A stretch of 64,000 nt of DNA from Burkholderiaceae bacterium (GTDB taxonomy: Bacteria; Pseudomonadota; Gammaproteobacteria; Burkholderiales; Burkholderiaceae_D): NCBI GenBank assembly GCA_004298905.1, contig SCTK01000014.1:62001-126000 (forward strand), read 5' to 3'. The translations under genes were made by a program, and so were the position numbers. Below, in pieces: positions 56,788 through 64,000 of the stretch. The first letter of the stretch is position 1, and the number at the start of each line of letters is the position of its first letter. Below the pieces are notes generated by a model that was not told the origin of the DNA, searched no databases, and worked only from the letters and a program-made list of their open reading frames with translations.

Positions 56788-57354
56788 ATGATCCAAGCCT
56801 CGCTGCTGCTCATCGTCAATCATCTGCTGACCCAGGAACCCTGGGCGCAGGACAAGGTGCGCGCGCAGGCTGGGAAAATCGTCGCCATCAAAACCGGCAC
56901 GTTGGAGTTGCGTGTGGAGTTGACGGGCAACGGCACCGTCATCGCCGCCGCCAACGACGCAACCCCGCACGCCACCCTGACGTTCGCTCCCGACCTGCTG
57001 CCGCACATCCTGCAACACGGCATGGCCGCCGCCGCGCAAAAAGTGCACATCGCTGGTGAGGCCGAATTGGTGGCCGTGGTCGGCGATGTGCTGCAACACT
57101 TGCGCTGGGATGCAGAACAGGATTTGAGCCGCCTGGTGGGCGACATCCCCGCGCGCCGCCTGACGCAAGCCGCCAAAACATTCGCGGCGCATAGCGAGGA
57201 AGCCGCGCAACGCCTGCGCGAAAATTTCGCCGAGTACTTCACCGAAGAAAATCCCATGCTCGTCACCCGGCCGCAACTGGAAGCCCACCGCACCGACCTG
57301 CACGCGCTGCGCGATCAGATTGCACGGCTGGAAAAACGGATGCAGAAGCTGTGA
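56788..57354 (+). CDS. ubiJ: Ubiquinone biosynthesis protein UbiJ (SCP2 domain)
   Basis: Accessory protein that binds ubiquinone intermediates with UbiK. The 188-residue protein has an SCP2-like lipid-binding domain (about 30-110, LRVELTGNGTVIAAANDATP) and a C-terminal helical region (ALRDQIARLEKRMQK) for UbiK contact. The start at 56788 is chosen over 56638, which lies in the preceding gene. Position between ubiE and ubiB is typical. A dispersed inverted repeat fills the gap to ubiB. Confidence 0.92.
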   Translation: MIQASLLLIVNHLLTQEPWAQDKVRAQAGKIVAIKTGTLELRVELTGNGTVIAAANDATPHATLTFAPDLLPHILQHGMAAAAQKVHIAGEAELVAVVGDVLQHLRWDAEQDLSRLVGDIPARRLTQAAKTFAAHSEEAAQRLRENFAEYFTEENPMLVTRPQLEAHRTDLHALRDQIARLEKRMQKL

Positions 57355-57371
57355 CCACACTAAAAATCTTC

Positions 57372-57440
57372 ACCGCAGAGACGCAGAGAACGCAGAGAAA
57401 CCCTTCAAGATTTTCTCTGCGTTCTCTGCGTCTCTGCGGT
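57372..57440. repeat. 69-bp inverted repeat, ACCGCAGAGACGCAGAG type (second copy)
   Basis: ACCGCAGAGACGCAGAGAAC on the left is mirrored by GTTCTCTGCGTCTCTGCGGT on the right. It is the same family as 28466-28541 and fills the ubiJ-ubiB gap. Confidence 0.88.
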
Positions 57441-57465
57441 GGATTTTGACTTTCAAAAAACATTC

Positions 57466-59013
57466 ATGCGACTGTTCCGTTTACTGAAAATTCTCTACGT
57501 TGTCTGGCGTCACGGCTTGCTGGTGCCTGTCGCCGCCAGTCTGAAACGTCCGTGGATGACGGCGCTGGCGCGTGTGTTGTCGGTCGGCACACGCACGGGG
57601 ACGCGCGGCGAACGCTTGCGTACCGCGCTGGAACGGCTCGGCCCGATCTTCGTCAAGTTCGGCCAGGTGTTATCGACGCGCGGTGATCTGCTGCCGGATG
57701 ACGTGGCGCTGGAGTTGGCAAAATTGCAGGATCGCGTACCGCCTTTCGACAGCCGTCTGGCGATTGCCGAAATCGAACGTGCGCTGGGCCAGCATCCCGA
57801 ACAATTGTTCGCCAGCTTCGAGGTACAGCCGGTCGCCAGCGCGTCGATTGCGCAAGTGCATCTGGCCGTCCTGCACGACGGCCATGGTGAACGTGAGGTG
57901 GCAGTCAAGGTCTTGCGCCCCGGTATGCTGGCGGCGATTGAAAAGGATCTTGCTGTGCTGCGCATGCTGGCACGGCTGGTCGAATGGCTCTGGGCCGATG
58001 GCAAGCGGCTGAAGCCGCGCGCGGTGGTGGCCGAGTTCGACACCCATCTGCACGACGAGCTCGATCTGATGCGCGAAGCGGCCAACGGCAGCCAGTTGCG
58101 CCGCAACTTCATGGACTCGCCCCTGCTGCGCGTGCCGGAAATGCTGTGGGATTACTGCAGCTCCTCGGTGATCGTGATGGAGCGCATGCACGGTATCCCG
58201 ATCAGCCAGACCGCGCGGCTCGAAGCTGCGGGCATCGACCGCAAGCAACTGGGCCGGCACGGCGTGGAGATTTTTTTCACGCAAGTGTTCCGCGATGGTT
58301 TCTTTCACGCCGACATGCACCCTGGCAACATCTATGTCGATGATCGCGAACCGCAACTGGCGCGCTATATCGCGCTCGACTTTGGTATCGTCGGCACGCT
58401 GTCGGACTACGACAAGAATTATCTGGCGCAGAATTTCCTCGCCTTCTTCCGGCGCGATTACAAGCGCGTCGCGCAAGCGCATATCGAATCGGGCTGGGCG
58501 CCCGCCGACACCCGTGTCGATGAACTGGAAGCCGCCGTGCGCGCCTGTTGCGAACCGATCTTCGACCGGCCGCTGAAAGAGATTTCGCTCGGCCAGGTGT
58601 TGCTGCGTCTGTTTCAGGCCTCGCGCCGTTTCAATATCGAAATTCAACCGCAACTGGTGCTGCTGCAAAAAACCCTGCTCAACATCGAAGGGTTGGGCCG
58701 CCAGCTCGACCCCGATCTCGATCTGTGGAGCACCGCCCAACCTTTTCTGGAGCGCTGGATGAAAGAACGCATCGGCTTGAAAGGCTTGCTGGAAAAACTG
58801 CGCACCGAAGCGCCGCAATGGGCGCAACTGCTGCCCGAACTGCCGCGCCTGCTGCATCAGCGTTTGCAGGCGGAACACGATCACTCGCAACAGCAATTGC
58901 TGGCGCAACTGATTGAAGAACACCGCAAGACCCGCCGCTGGATCGCACTCGGCGCAGTCATGTTGTTTGCCACGGCCGCAGGCCTGGCTTTGTTATACTT
59001 CCGCGCGCTTTAA
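57466..59013 (+). CDS. ubiB: Ubiquinone biosynthesis protein UbiB (ABC1/ADCK family)
   Basis: Atypical kinase-like ATPase needed for ubiquinone synthesis. The 515-residue protein has the family motif [16 protein letters not shown] (KxGQ, about 66-81), [11 protein letters not shown] replacing the glycine loop, catalytic-loop HADMHPGN (about 283-290) and DFG in [11 protein letters not shown] membrane helix lies at the C-terminus (about 494-514). ATG at 57466 is used; the GTG at 57439 lies within a dispersed repeat. Confidence 0.95.
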   Translation: MRLFRLLKILYVVWRHGLLVPVAASLKRPWMTALARVLSVGTRTGTRGERLRTALERLGPIFVKFGQVLSTRGDLLPDDVALELAKLQDRVPPFDSRLAIAEIERALGQHPEQLFASFEVQPVASASIAQVHLAVLHDGHGEREVAVKVLRPGMLAAIEKDLAVLRMLARLVEWLWADGKRLKPRAVVAEFDTHLHDELDLMREAANGSQLRRNFMDSPLLRVPEMLWDYCSSSVIVMERMHGIPISQTARLEAAGIDRKQLGRHGVEIFFTQVFRDGFFHADMHPGNIYVDDREPQLARYIALDFGIVGTLSDYDKNYLAQNFLAFFRRDYKRVAQAHIESGWAPADTRVDELEAAVRACCEPIFDRPLKEISLGQVLLRLFQASRRFNIEIQPQLVLLQKTLLNIEGLGRQLDPDLDLWSTAQPFLERWMKERIGLKGLLEKLRTEAPQWAQLLPELPRLLHQRLQAEHDHSQQQLLAQLIEEHRKTRRWIALGAVMLFATAAGLALLYFRAL

Positions 59014-59046
59014 ACCGCTGACCACCTGCCTCTGGAGCCCGTTGCC

Positions 59047-60498
59047 ATGTTACTGACTTTGGTTATTTTCTATCTGCTGATCACCATCGCCATCGGCCTG
59101 TGGGCCGCCAAGCGCGTGAAGAACACGGCGGACTTTGCCATCGCCGGCCGCCATCTGCCGCTGATCATGATTGTCACCACCACCTTTGCGACCTGGTTCG
59201 GTTCGGAAACGGTGCTGGGCATTCCAGCCAAATTCGTCAACGGCGGCTTGAACAGTGTGGTCGAAGATCCCTTTGGCGCGGGCACCTGTCTGATTCTGGT
59301 CGGCCTGTTTTTCGCCAGCAAGTTGTACAAGATGACGCTGTTGACCATCAGCGATTATTACCGCGAACGTTTTGGTCGCAAGGTTGAAGTAATTTGCTCG
59401 CTCATCATCATCCTCAGTTATCTCGGCTGGGTATCGGCGCAGATCACGGCCCTCGGTCTGGTGTTCAATGTGTTGTCGGGCGGTGCGATTCCGATACCGG
59501 TGGGCATGGTCATCGGCACCGTGTCGATTCTCGCCTACACGCTGTTTGGCGGGATGTGGTCGGTCGCCGTGACCGACTTCATCCAGATGATCATCCTGGT
59601 CGTGGGTCTGTTTATCCTGGCCGTGTTCGCAGGCCATCAGGCCGGTGGCTTCGACAAGGTGGTCTCGCTGGCGGTCAGCAAAGACATGTTCCGCTTTCTG
59701 CCGGAGCCCAGCTTCAAAGACGTGGTGTTCTTCATCGCCGCCGCCATCACCATGATGCTCGGTTCGATTCCGCAACAGGACGTGTTTCAGCGCGTGATGT
59801 CAGCCAAGAATCAGAGCGCTGCCACCAAAGGCCCGGTGATCGGCGGCATCTGCTACATTCTGTTCGCCTTCGTGCCCATGTTCCTTGTCACCAGCGCGCT
59901 GATCATCATGCCGGAACAAGCCATGACGCTGATCAAGGATGATCCGCAGCGCGTGTTGCCCACACTGGTACTGACGCAAATGCCGTTCGTCATGCAGGTG
60001 CTGTTCTTTGGCGCCTTGCTCTCGGCCATCAAATCCACCGCCTCGGCCACCTTGCTCGCGCCGTCGGTCACGTTCACGGAAAACATCTGGCGTCAGTTCC
60101 GTCCGCGCCAGAGCGACAAGTCAGAATTGAAAACCATGCGGATCACCGTGCTGATCTTCAGTGCGTGCGTCTGCACCTACGCCATCGCCTTGCAAGGCAC
60201 CTCGATCTACGAACAAGTGTCCGGCGCGTATCAAGTGACGCTGGTCGGCGCCTTCGTGCCGCTGGCCGCTGGCCTCTACTGGAAACGCGCGACCACACAA
60301 GGCGCGATTTTTTCCATCGTGCTGGGCATTGTGTCCTGGCTGCTGTTCCTCTACACCCCGGCGGGCGAAGAATTTCCGCCGCAATTGGCGGGTGTCCTGC
60401 TCGCCATCGTCGGCATGGTGGTAGGTTCGCTCGGCCCGCAAGCGATCAAAGAAGTGCATGGCTCGCACCACCACGTTGTCGGGGTGGGCGCCAACTGA
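59047..60498 (+). CDS. Sodium:solute symporter (SSS family)
   Basis: A 483-residue inner-membrane transporter of the SSS family with about 13 membrane helices. Visible segments: NTADFAIAGRHLPLIMIVTT, TWFGSETVLGIPAKF near helix 2 and the conserved GSIPQQDVFQRVMSAKN in the middle. The transported solute cannot be assigned. It begins 33 bases after ubiB, and ends before a strong terminator, so it may be part of the ubi transcript. Confidence 0.88.
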   Translation: MLLTLVIFYLLITIAIGLWAAKRVKNTADFAIAGRHLPLIMIVTTTFATWFGSETVLGIPAKFVNGGLNSVVEDPFGAGTCLILVGLFFASKLYKMTLLTISDYYRERFGRKVEVICSLIIILSYLGWVSAQITALGLVFNVLSGGAIPIPVGMVIGTVSILAYTLFGGMWSVAVTDFIQMIILVVGLFILAVFAGHQAGGFDKVVSLAVSKDMFRFLPEPSFKDVVFFIAAAITMMLGSIPQQDVFQRVMSAKNQSAATKGPVIGGICYILFAFVPMFLVTSALIIMPEQAMTLIKDDPQRVLPTLVLTQMPFVMQVLFFGALLSAIKSTASATLLAPSVTFTENIWRQFRPRQSDKSELKTMRITVLIFSACVCTYAIALQGTSIYEQVSGAYQVTLVGAFVPLAAGLYWKRATTQGAIFSIVLGIVSWLLFLYTPAGEEFPPQLAGVLLAIVGMVVGSLGPQAIKEVHGSHHHVVGVGAN

Positions 60499-60520
60499 AG
60501 CCTGCTTTCCAGGTCAAGCT

Positions 60521-60548
60521 AAAACGCCAGCATTGTTGCTGGCGTTTT
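60521..60548 (+). terminator. Rho-independent terminator after the symporter
   Basis: AAAACGCCAGCA-TTGT-TGCTGGCGTTTT is a perfect 12-bp stem with four trailing Ts, 22 bases after the symporter stop. A-rich left arm also allows termination in reverse. Confidence 0.9.
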
Positions 60549-60670
60549 ACATTGCGATGACGGGTAAATGACGCATACAGCCCGATTTCCGGCCAAGACC
60601 TGCATGCTAGAATCGTTGCAAACAAAAACTTACTTAACAGGGTTGCCGTCGTGTTGAATTTCCGCGTCTC

Positions 60671-62032
60671 ATGAACATCGTCATCCTCGCTGCCGGCATG
60701 GGCAAACGCATGCGTTCCGCGCTGCCCAAGGTGCTGCATCCGCTGGCGGGCAAGCCGCTGCTGCAGCATGTGCTCGACACGGCGCGGCAACTCAAGCCGA
60801 CGCGCATCTGCATCGTCTATGGTCATGGCGGCGAAGCCGTGCTGCAGCAGATCAAGGGTGACGATCTGCACTGGGCCAAACAGGAACCGCAACTCGGCAC
60901 CGGCCACGCCGTGCAGCAAGCGGTACCGTTTCTCGACGACGCGCAGCCCACGCTGATTCTTTATGGCGACGTGCCGCTCACGCGCCTGTCCACGTTGCAA
61001 ACCCTGACTGCGCAGGTGAGCACGGCCCAAATGGCGCTGCTCACCGTCGAGCTCGACGACCCGACCGGCTACGGCCGCATCGTGCGCGACGCCAACGACA
61101 CCGTGCAGCAGATTGTCGAACACAAGGACGCCACGCCCGCGCAGCGCATGCTGTCCGAAATCAATACCGGCATCATGGTCGTGCCCACGGCACAATTGAA
61201 ACGCTGGCTGACCCGTCTTTCCAACAACAATGCGCAGGGCGAGTACTACCTGACCGACATCGTGGCCAGCGCCGTCGCCGAGGGTGTCACCGTTGCCACC
61301 GCCGCACCACAGGACGAATGGGAAACGCTGGGCGTGAACAGCCGCCTGCAAATGGCCGAGCTGGAACGCATTTACCAAAACAACCTCGCCGAAGAATTAC
61401 TGGAGCAAGGCGTGGCGCTCGCCGACCCGGCCCGCATCGACGTGCGCGGCACGCTGACTTGCGGGCGCGATGTCTTCATCGACGTCAACTGCGTGTTTGA
61501 AGGCGAAGTGGTGCTAAGCGACGGCGTGCAGATCGCCGCCAATTGCGTGATCCGCAATGCGCACATCGATGCCGGCACGCAGATCGCGCCGTTCACGCAT
61601 ATCGACGATGCGCGCGTCGGCGCCGGCGGCAAGGTCGGCCCCTTTGCGCGGCTGCGCCCCGGCACGGTGTTGGCCGAAGACGTGCACATCGGCAACTTCG
61701 TCGAAGTAAAAAACAGCGCCATCGCCGCGCACTCCAAAGCCAATCATCTGGCCTATGTCGGCGATGCCGATGTCGGCAGCAACGTCAATATCGGCGCGGG
61801 CACCATCACCTGCAACTACGACGGCGCCAACAAATTTCGCACCACGATCGAAGATGATGTCTTCATCGGCTCGGATACGCAACTGGTCGCGCCGGTGCGC
61901 GTCGGCAAAGGTGCAACACTGGGTGCGGGCACGACACTGACCAAGGATGCGCCCGCCGGAAAATTGACCGTGTCGCGTACCAAGCAGGTCACGTTGGAAA
62001 ACTGGCAACGGCCCAGGAAGCAGGACAAATGA
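60671..62032 (+). CDS. glmU: Bifunctional GlmU: GlcN-1-P acetyltransferase / GlcNAc-1-P uridyltransferase
   Basis: Makes UDP-GlcNAc for peptidoglycan and LPS. The 453-residue protein has the uridyltransferase domain with [20 protein letters not shown] (GMGKRM replacing the common GxGTRM) and YGDVPLT with the metal-binding Asp, and a C-terminal left-handed beta helix with [19 protein letters not shown] and [17 protein letters not shown]. Both domains are complete. It precedes glmS by 88 bases, so both steps of UDP-GlcNAc synthesis are grouped. Confidence 0.97.
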   Translation: MNIVILAAGMGKRMRSALPKVLHPLAGKPLLQHVLDTARQLKPTRICIVYGHGGEAVLQQIKGDDLHWAKQEPQLGTGHAVQQAVPFLDDAQPTLILYGDVPLTRLSTLQTLTAQVSTAQMALLTVELDDPTGYGRIVRDANDTVQQIVEHKDATPAQRMLSEINTGIMVVPTAQLKRWLTRLSNNNAQGEYYLTDIVASAVAEGVTVATAAPQDEWETLGVNSRLQMAELERIYQNNLAEELLEQGVALADPARIDVRGTLTCGRDVFIDVNCVFEGEVVLSDGVQIAANCVIRNAHIDAGTQIAPFTHIDDARVGAGGKVGPFARLRPGTVLAEDVHIGNFVEVKNSAIAAHSKANHLAYVGDADVGSNVNIGAGTITCNYDGANKFRTTIEDDVFIGSDTQLVAPVRVGKGATLGAGTTLTKDAPAGKLTVSRTKQVTLENWQRPRKQDK

Positions 62033-62039
62033 TTGAAGC

Positions 62040-62087
62040 ATGACGAAAGGTGAATGACGGAAGCAGTGCACCCCAGCCTTTCGTCAT
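62040..62087. repeat. 11-bp inverted repeat in the glmU-glmS gap
   Basis: ATGACGAAAGG and CCTTTCGTCAT are exact inverted copies separated by 26 bases. A glmS-ribozyme is not apparent. It may form a leader hairpin or be a dispersed repeat. Confidence 0.7.
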
Positions 62088-62120
62088 CCGTCTTTAGTCA
62101 TGTTTTCCGTAGGAAAAACT

Positions 62121-63935
62121 ATGTGTGGAATCGTCGGCGCGGTCGCGCAAAACAATATCGTCCCCATCCTGCTCCAGGGTCTGAAGCGGCTGGAATATCG
62201 CGGCTATGATTCCTGTGGCGTCGCGGTTCTCAATGACGGCTTGCAGCGTGCGCGCAGCGTGTCGCGCGTGGCTGAGCTGGAGCATCAGATCGAAGGCAGT
62301 GGCTTGAGCGGCACGGTCGGCATTTCGCACACGCGCTGGGCCACGCACGGCGCACCAGCGACCAACAACGCGCATCCGCATTTCTCGCGCGACACCATCG
62401 CGCTGGTGCACAACGGCATCATCGAAAACTATGAAGAGCTGCGCCGCGAACTGAAAGCGCAAGGCTATGTGTTCGAGAGCCAGACCGATACCGAAGTCGT
62501 GGCGCATCTGATTCATCAAATGTACGACGGCGATCTGTTCCGCACCGTGCAACACGCCGCCAAACGCTTGCACGGCGCCTATGCGATTGCCGTGTTTTGC
62601 AAGGATGAACCCGGCCGCGTCGTCGGCGCGCGTTTCGGCAGCCCCTTGATTCTCGGCGTCGGCGCCGATGGCAACTACCTCGCCTCGGATGCGATGGCGC
62701 TGGCGGGTGTCACCGATCAGATCGTCTATCTCGAAGAAGGCGATGTCGTCGATCTGCGTCTGGATCGCTACACCATCACCGATCAGGACAACCAGCCGGT
62801 CGCGCGCGAAGTGCGCACCGTGCACGCGCACAGCGGCGCGGCCGAACTCGGCCCCTATCGCCACTACATGCAGAAAGAAATTTTCGAGCAGCCGCGCGCC
62901 GTGGCCGATACGCTCGAAGGCGTCGAGCAGATCACACCGGAAATTTTCGGTACCGATGCGCAAGCCACGTTCGCGCAAATCGATTCGCTGCTCATCCTCG
63001 CCTGCGGCACCAGCTACTACTCCGGCCTCACCGCCAAATACTGGCTCGAATCCATCGCCAAGATTCCCACGCAAGTCGAAATCGCCAGCGAATATCGCTA
63101 CCGCGACAGCGTGCCAAATCCCAAAACACTGGTCGTCGTGATCTCGCAATCCGGCGAAACCGCCGACACCCTGGCCGCACTCAAACACGCGCAAGCACTG
63201 GGCATGCAGCACACGCTCGCCATCTGCAACGTCGGCACCAGCGCGATGGTGCGGCAAACCAAACTGCACTACCTCACGCGCGCGGGCGTGGAAATCGGCG
63301 TCGCCTCCACCAAGGCCTTCACCACCCAGCTCGCCGCGTTGTTCCTGCTCACGCTCACGCTCGCCAAACTGCGCGGCCACCTGCCCGCTGCGCAAGAACA
63401 GACCTATCTCAAACTGCTGCGCCACGTCCCCGCCGCACTGCAAAGCGTGCTCGCGCTGGAACCGCAAATCATTGCCTGGGCCGAAGAATTCGCGCGCAAG
63501 GAAAACGCGCTCTTCCTCGGCCGCGGCCTGCACTACCCCATCGCCCTCGAAGGCGCGCTCAAGCTCAAGGAAATTTCCTACATCCACGCCGAAGCGTATC
63601 CCGCCGGAGAACTCAAACACGGCCCGCTCGCGCTGGTGACCGAACACATGCCCGTCGTCACCGTCGCCCCCAACGACGCTCTGCTGGAAAAACTCAAATC
63701 CAACATGCAGGAAGTCCGCGCCCGCAGCGGCCAGCTCTACGTCTTCGCCGACGGCGACACGCAAATCCAATCCGAACCCGGCCTGCACGTCATCCGCATG
63801 CCCGAACACTACGGCGCCCTGTCACCGATCCTGCACGTCGTCCCCCTGCAATTGCTCGCGTATCACACAGCGCTGGCGCGCGGGACGGATGTGGATAAAC
63901 CGCGCAATCTTGCGAAATCAGTCACCGTAGAGTGA
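62121..63935 (+). CDS. glmS: Glutamine--fructose-6-phosphate aminotransferase
   Basis: First step of UDP-GlcNAc synthesis. The 604-residue protein begins MCGIVGAV, so Cys is the nucleophile after Met removal; the glutaminase half has [13 protein letters not shown] and [12 protein letters not shown]. The two SIS domains have [24 protein letters not shown] and [20 protein letters not shown], ending in [13 protein letters not shown]. Start at 62121 is required for Cys1; an ATG at 62100 is rejected. Confidence 0.97.
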   Translation: MCGIVGAVAQNNIVPILLQGLKRLEYRGYDSCGVAVLNDGLQRARSVSRVAELEHQIEGSGLSGTVGISHTRWATHGAPATNNAHPHFSRDTIALVHNGIIENYEELRRELKAQGYVFESQTDTEVVAHLIHQMYDGDLFRTVQHAAKRLHGAYAIAVFCKDEPGRVVGARFGSPLILGVGADGNYLASDAMALAGVTDQIVYLEEGDVVDLRLDRYTITDQDNQPVAREVRTVHAHSGAAELGPYRHYMQKEIFEQPRAVADTLEGVEQITPEIFGTDAQATFAQIDSLLILACGTSYYSGLTAKYWLESIAKIPTQVEIASEYRYRDSVPNPKTLVVVISQSGETADTLAALKHAQALGMQHTLAICNVGTSAMVRQTKLHYLTRAGVEIGVASTKAFTTQLAALFLLTLTLAKLRGHLPAAQEQTYLKLLRHVPAALQSVLALEPQIIAWAEEFARKENALFLGRGLHYPIALEGALKLKEISYIHAEAYPAGELKHGPLALVTEHMPVVTVAPNDALLEKLKSNMQEVRARSGQLYVFADGDTQIQSEPGLHVIRMPEHYGALSPILHVVPLQLLAYHTALARGTDVDKPRNLAKSVTVE

Positions 63936-64000
63936 CAGATTTCGCCCGCAGCTTGGCGTGATTCCGAACACAATAAAGTCTGTCGGCAAAATCTACTGTA
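63936..64000. other. Sequence after glmS to the window end
   Basis: Sixty-five bases with no supported gene. No terminator is visible before the window ends. Confidence 0.6.

Noticed and set aside
62033-62120. glmS ribozyme
   Set aside because: This class is typical of Gram-positive bacteria and the 88-base gap is too short and lacks its core; only an inverted repeat is present.
62094-63809. 571-codon open frame antisense to glmS
   Set aside because: Entirely overlaps a canonical glmS; low-complexity composition typical of an antisense shadow.

Overview
This 64 kb window is ordinary GC-rich proteobacterial chromosome, almost certainly betaproteobacterial. The evidence is a complete dcw cluster (mraZ to ftsZ), a metX-metW pair, the gshA type found in Betaproteobacteria and acidithiobacilli next to gshB and a permease-less PTS, a TorF porin-glnK-amtB unit, and ubiE/ubiJ/ubiB/ubiK ubiquinone genes. 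No rRNA, tRNA, CRISPR array or insertion sequence was recognised. The family within the class cannot be fixed from what is visible.

Layout. 1-8372: end of a probable gpmA, envC, ctpA, a ThiF/MoeB-type E1 enzyme, an exported beta-barrel candidate, slmA, a HAD nucleotidase, a lipoprotein, comM/yifB and ubiK. 8373-11491: the nitrogen unit torF-glnK-amtB behind a well-formed sigma-54 promoter with NtrC-like dyads, closed by strong terminators. 11577-14258: an undescribed-looking signalling cassette made of a possible degenerate receiver, an MglA-like GTPase, a Roadblock protein and, after a gap, a small unknown protein. 14359-17980: VOC and DUF1428 proteins, an exported protein and an AsmA protein. 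18060-23751: an accessory stretch with a DUF3943 gene and a McrC-McrB-DNA methyltransferase restriction island, AT-richer and marked by direct repeats and a duplicated hairpin. 23932-41365: the dcw cluster on the minus strand, ending upstream in a MraZ-box array. 41999-45010: a GYF-domain membrane protein with a ClpP-like domain and a chemoreceptor without a sensor domain. 45107-52384: metW-metX (with an attenuator-like leader), a zinc-ribbon membrane protein, ptsI-ptsH-EIIA and gshB-gshA. 52484-63935: phoB, a PAS-GGDEF cyclase, a DUF971 protein, ubiE, a Tim44-like protein, ubiJ, ubiB, a sodium:solute symporter, glmU and glmS.

How the parts connect. Much of the window builds the cell envelope: glmS and glmU supply UDP-GlcNAc, the mur genes and mraY build lipid II, ftsW/ftsI polymerise it at the FtsZ ring, EnvC activates amidases and SlmA protects the nucleoid. 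The two most interesting loci are the McrBC-methyltransferase island, which resembles LlaJI/BsuMI-type restriction-modification rather than a stand-alone type IV McrBC, and the GTPase-Roadblock cassette at 11.6-14.3 kb. Several families of dispersed inverted repeats sit in intergenic gaps, including gaps inside the dcw cluster.
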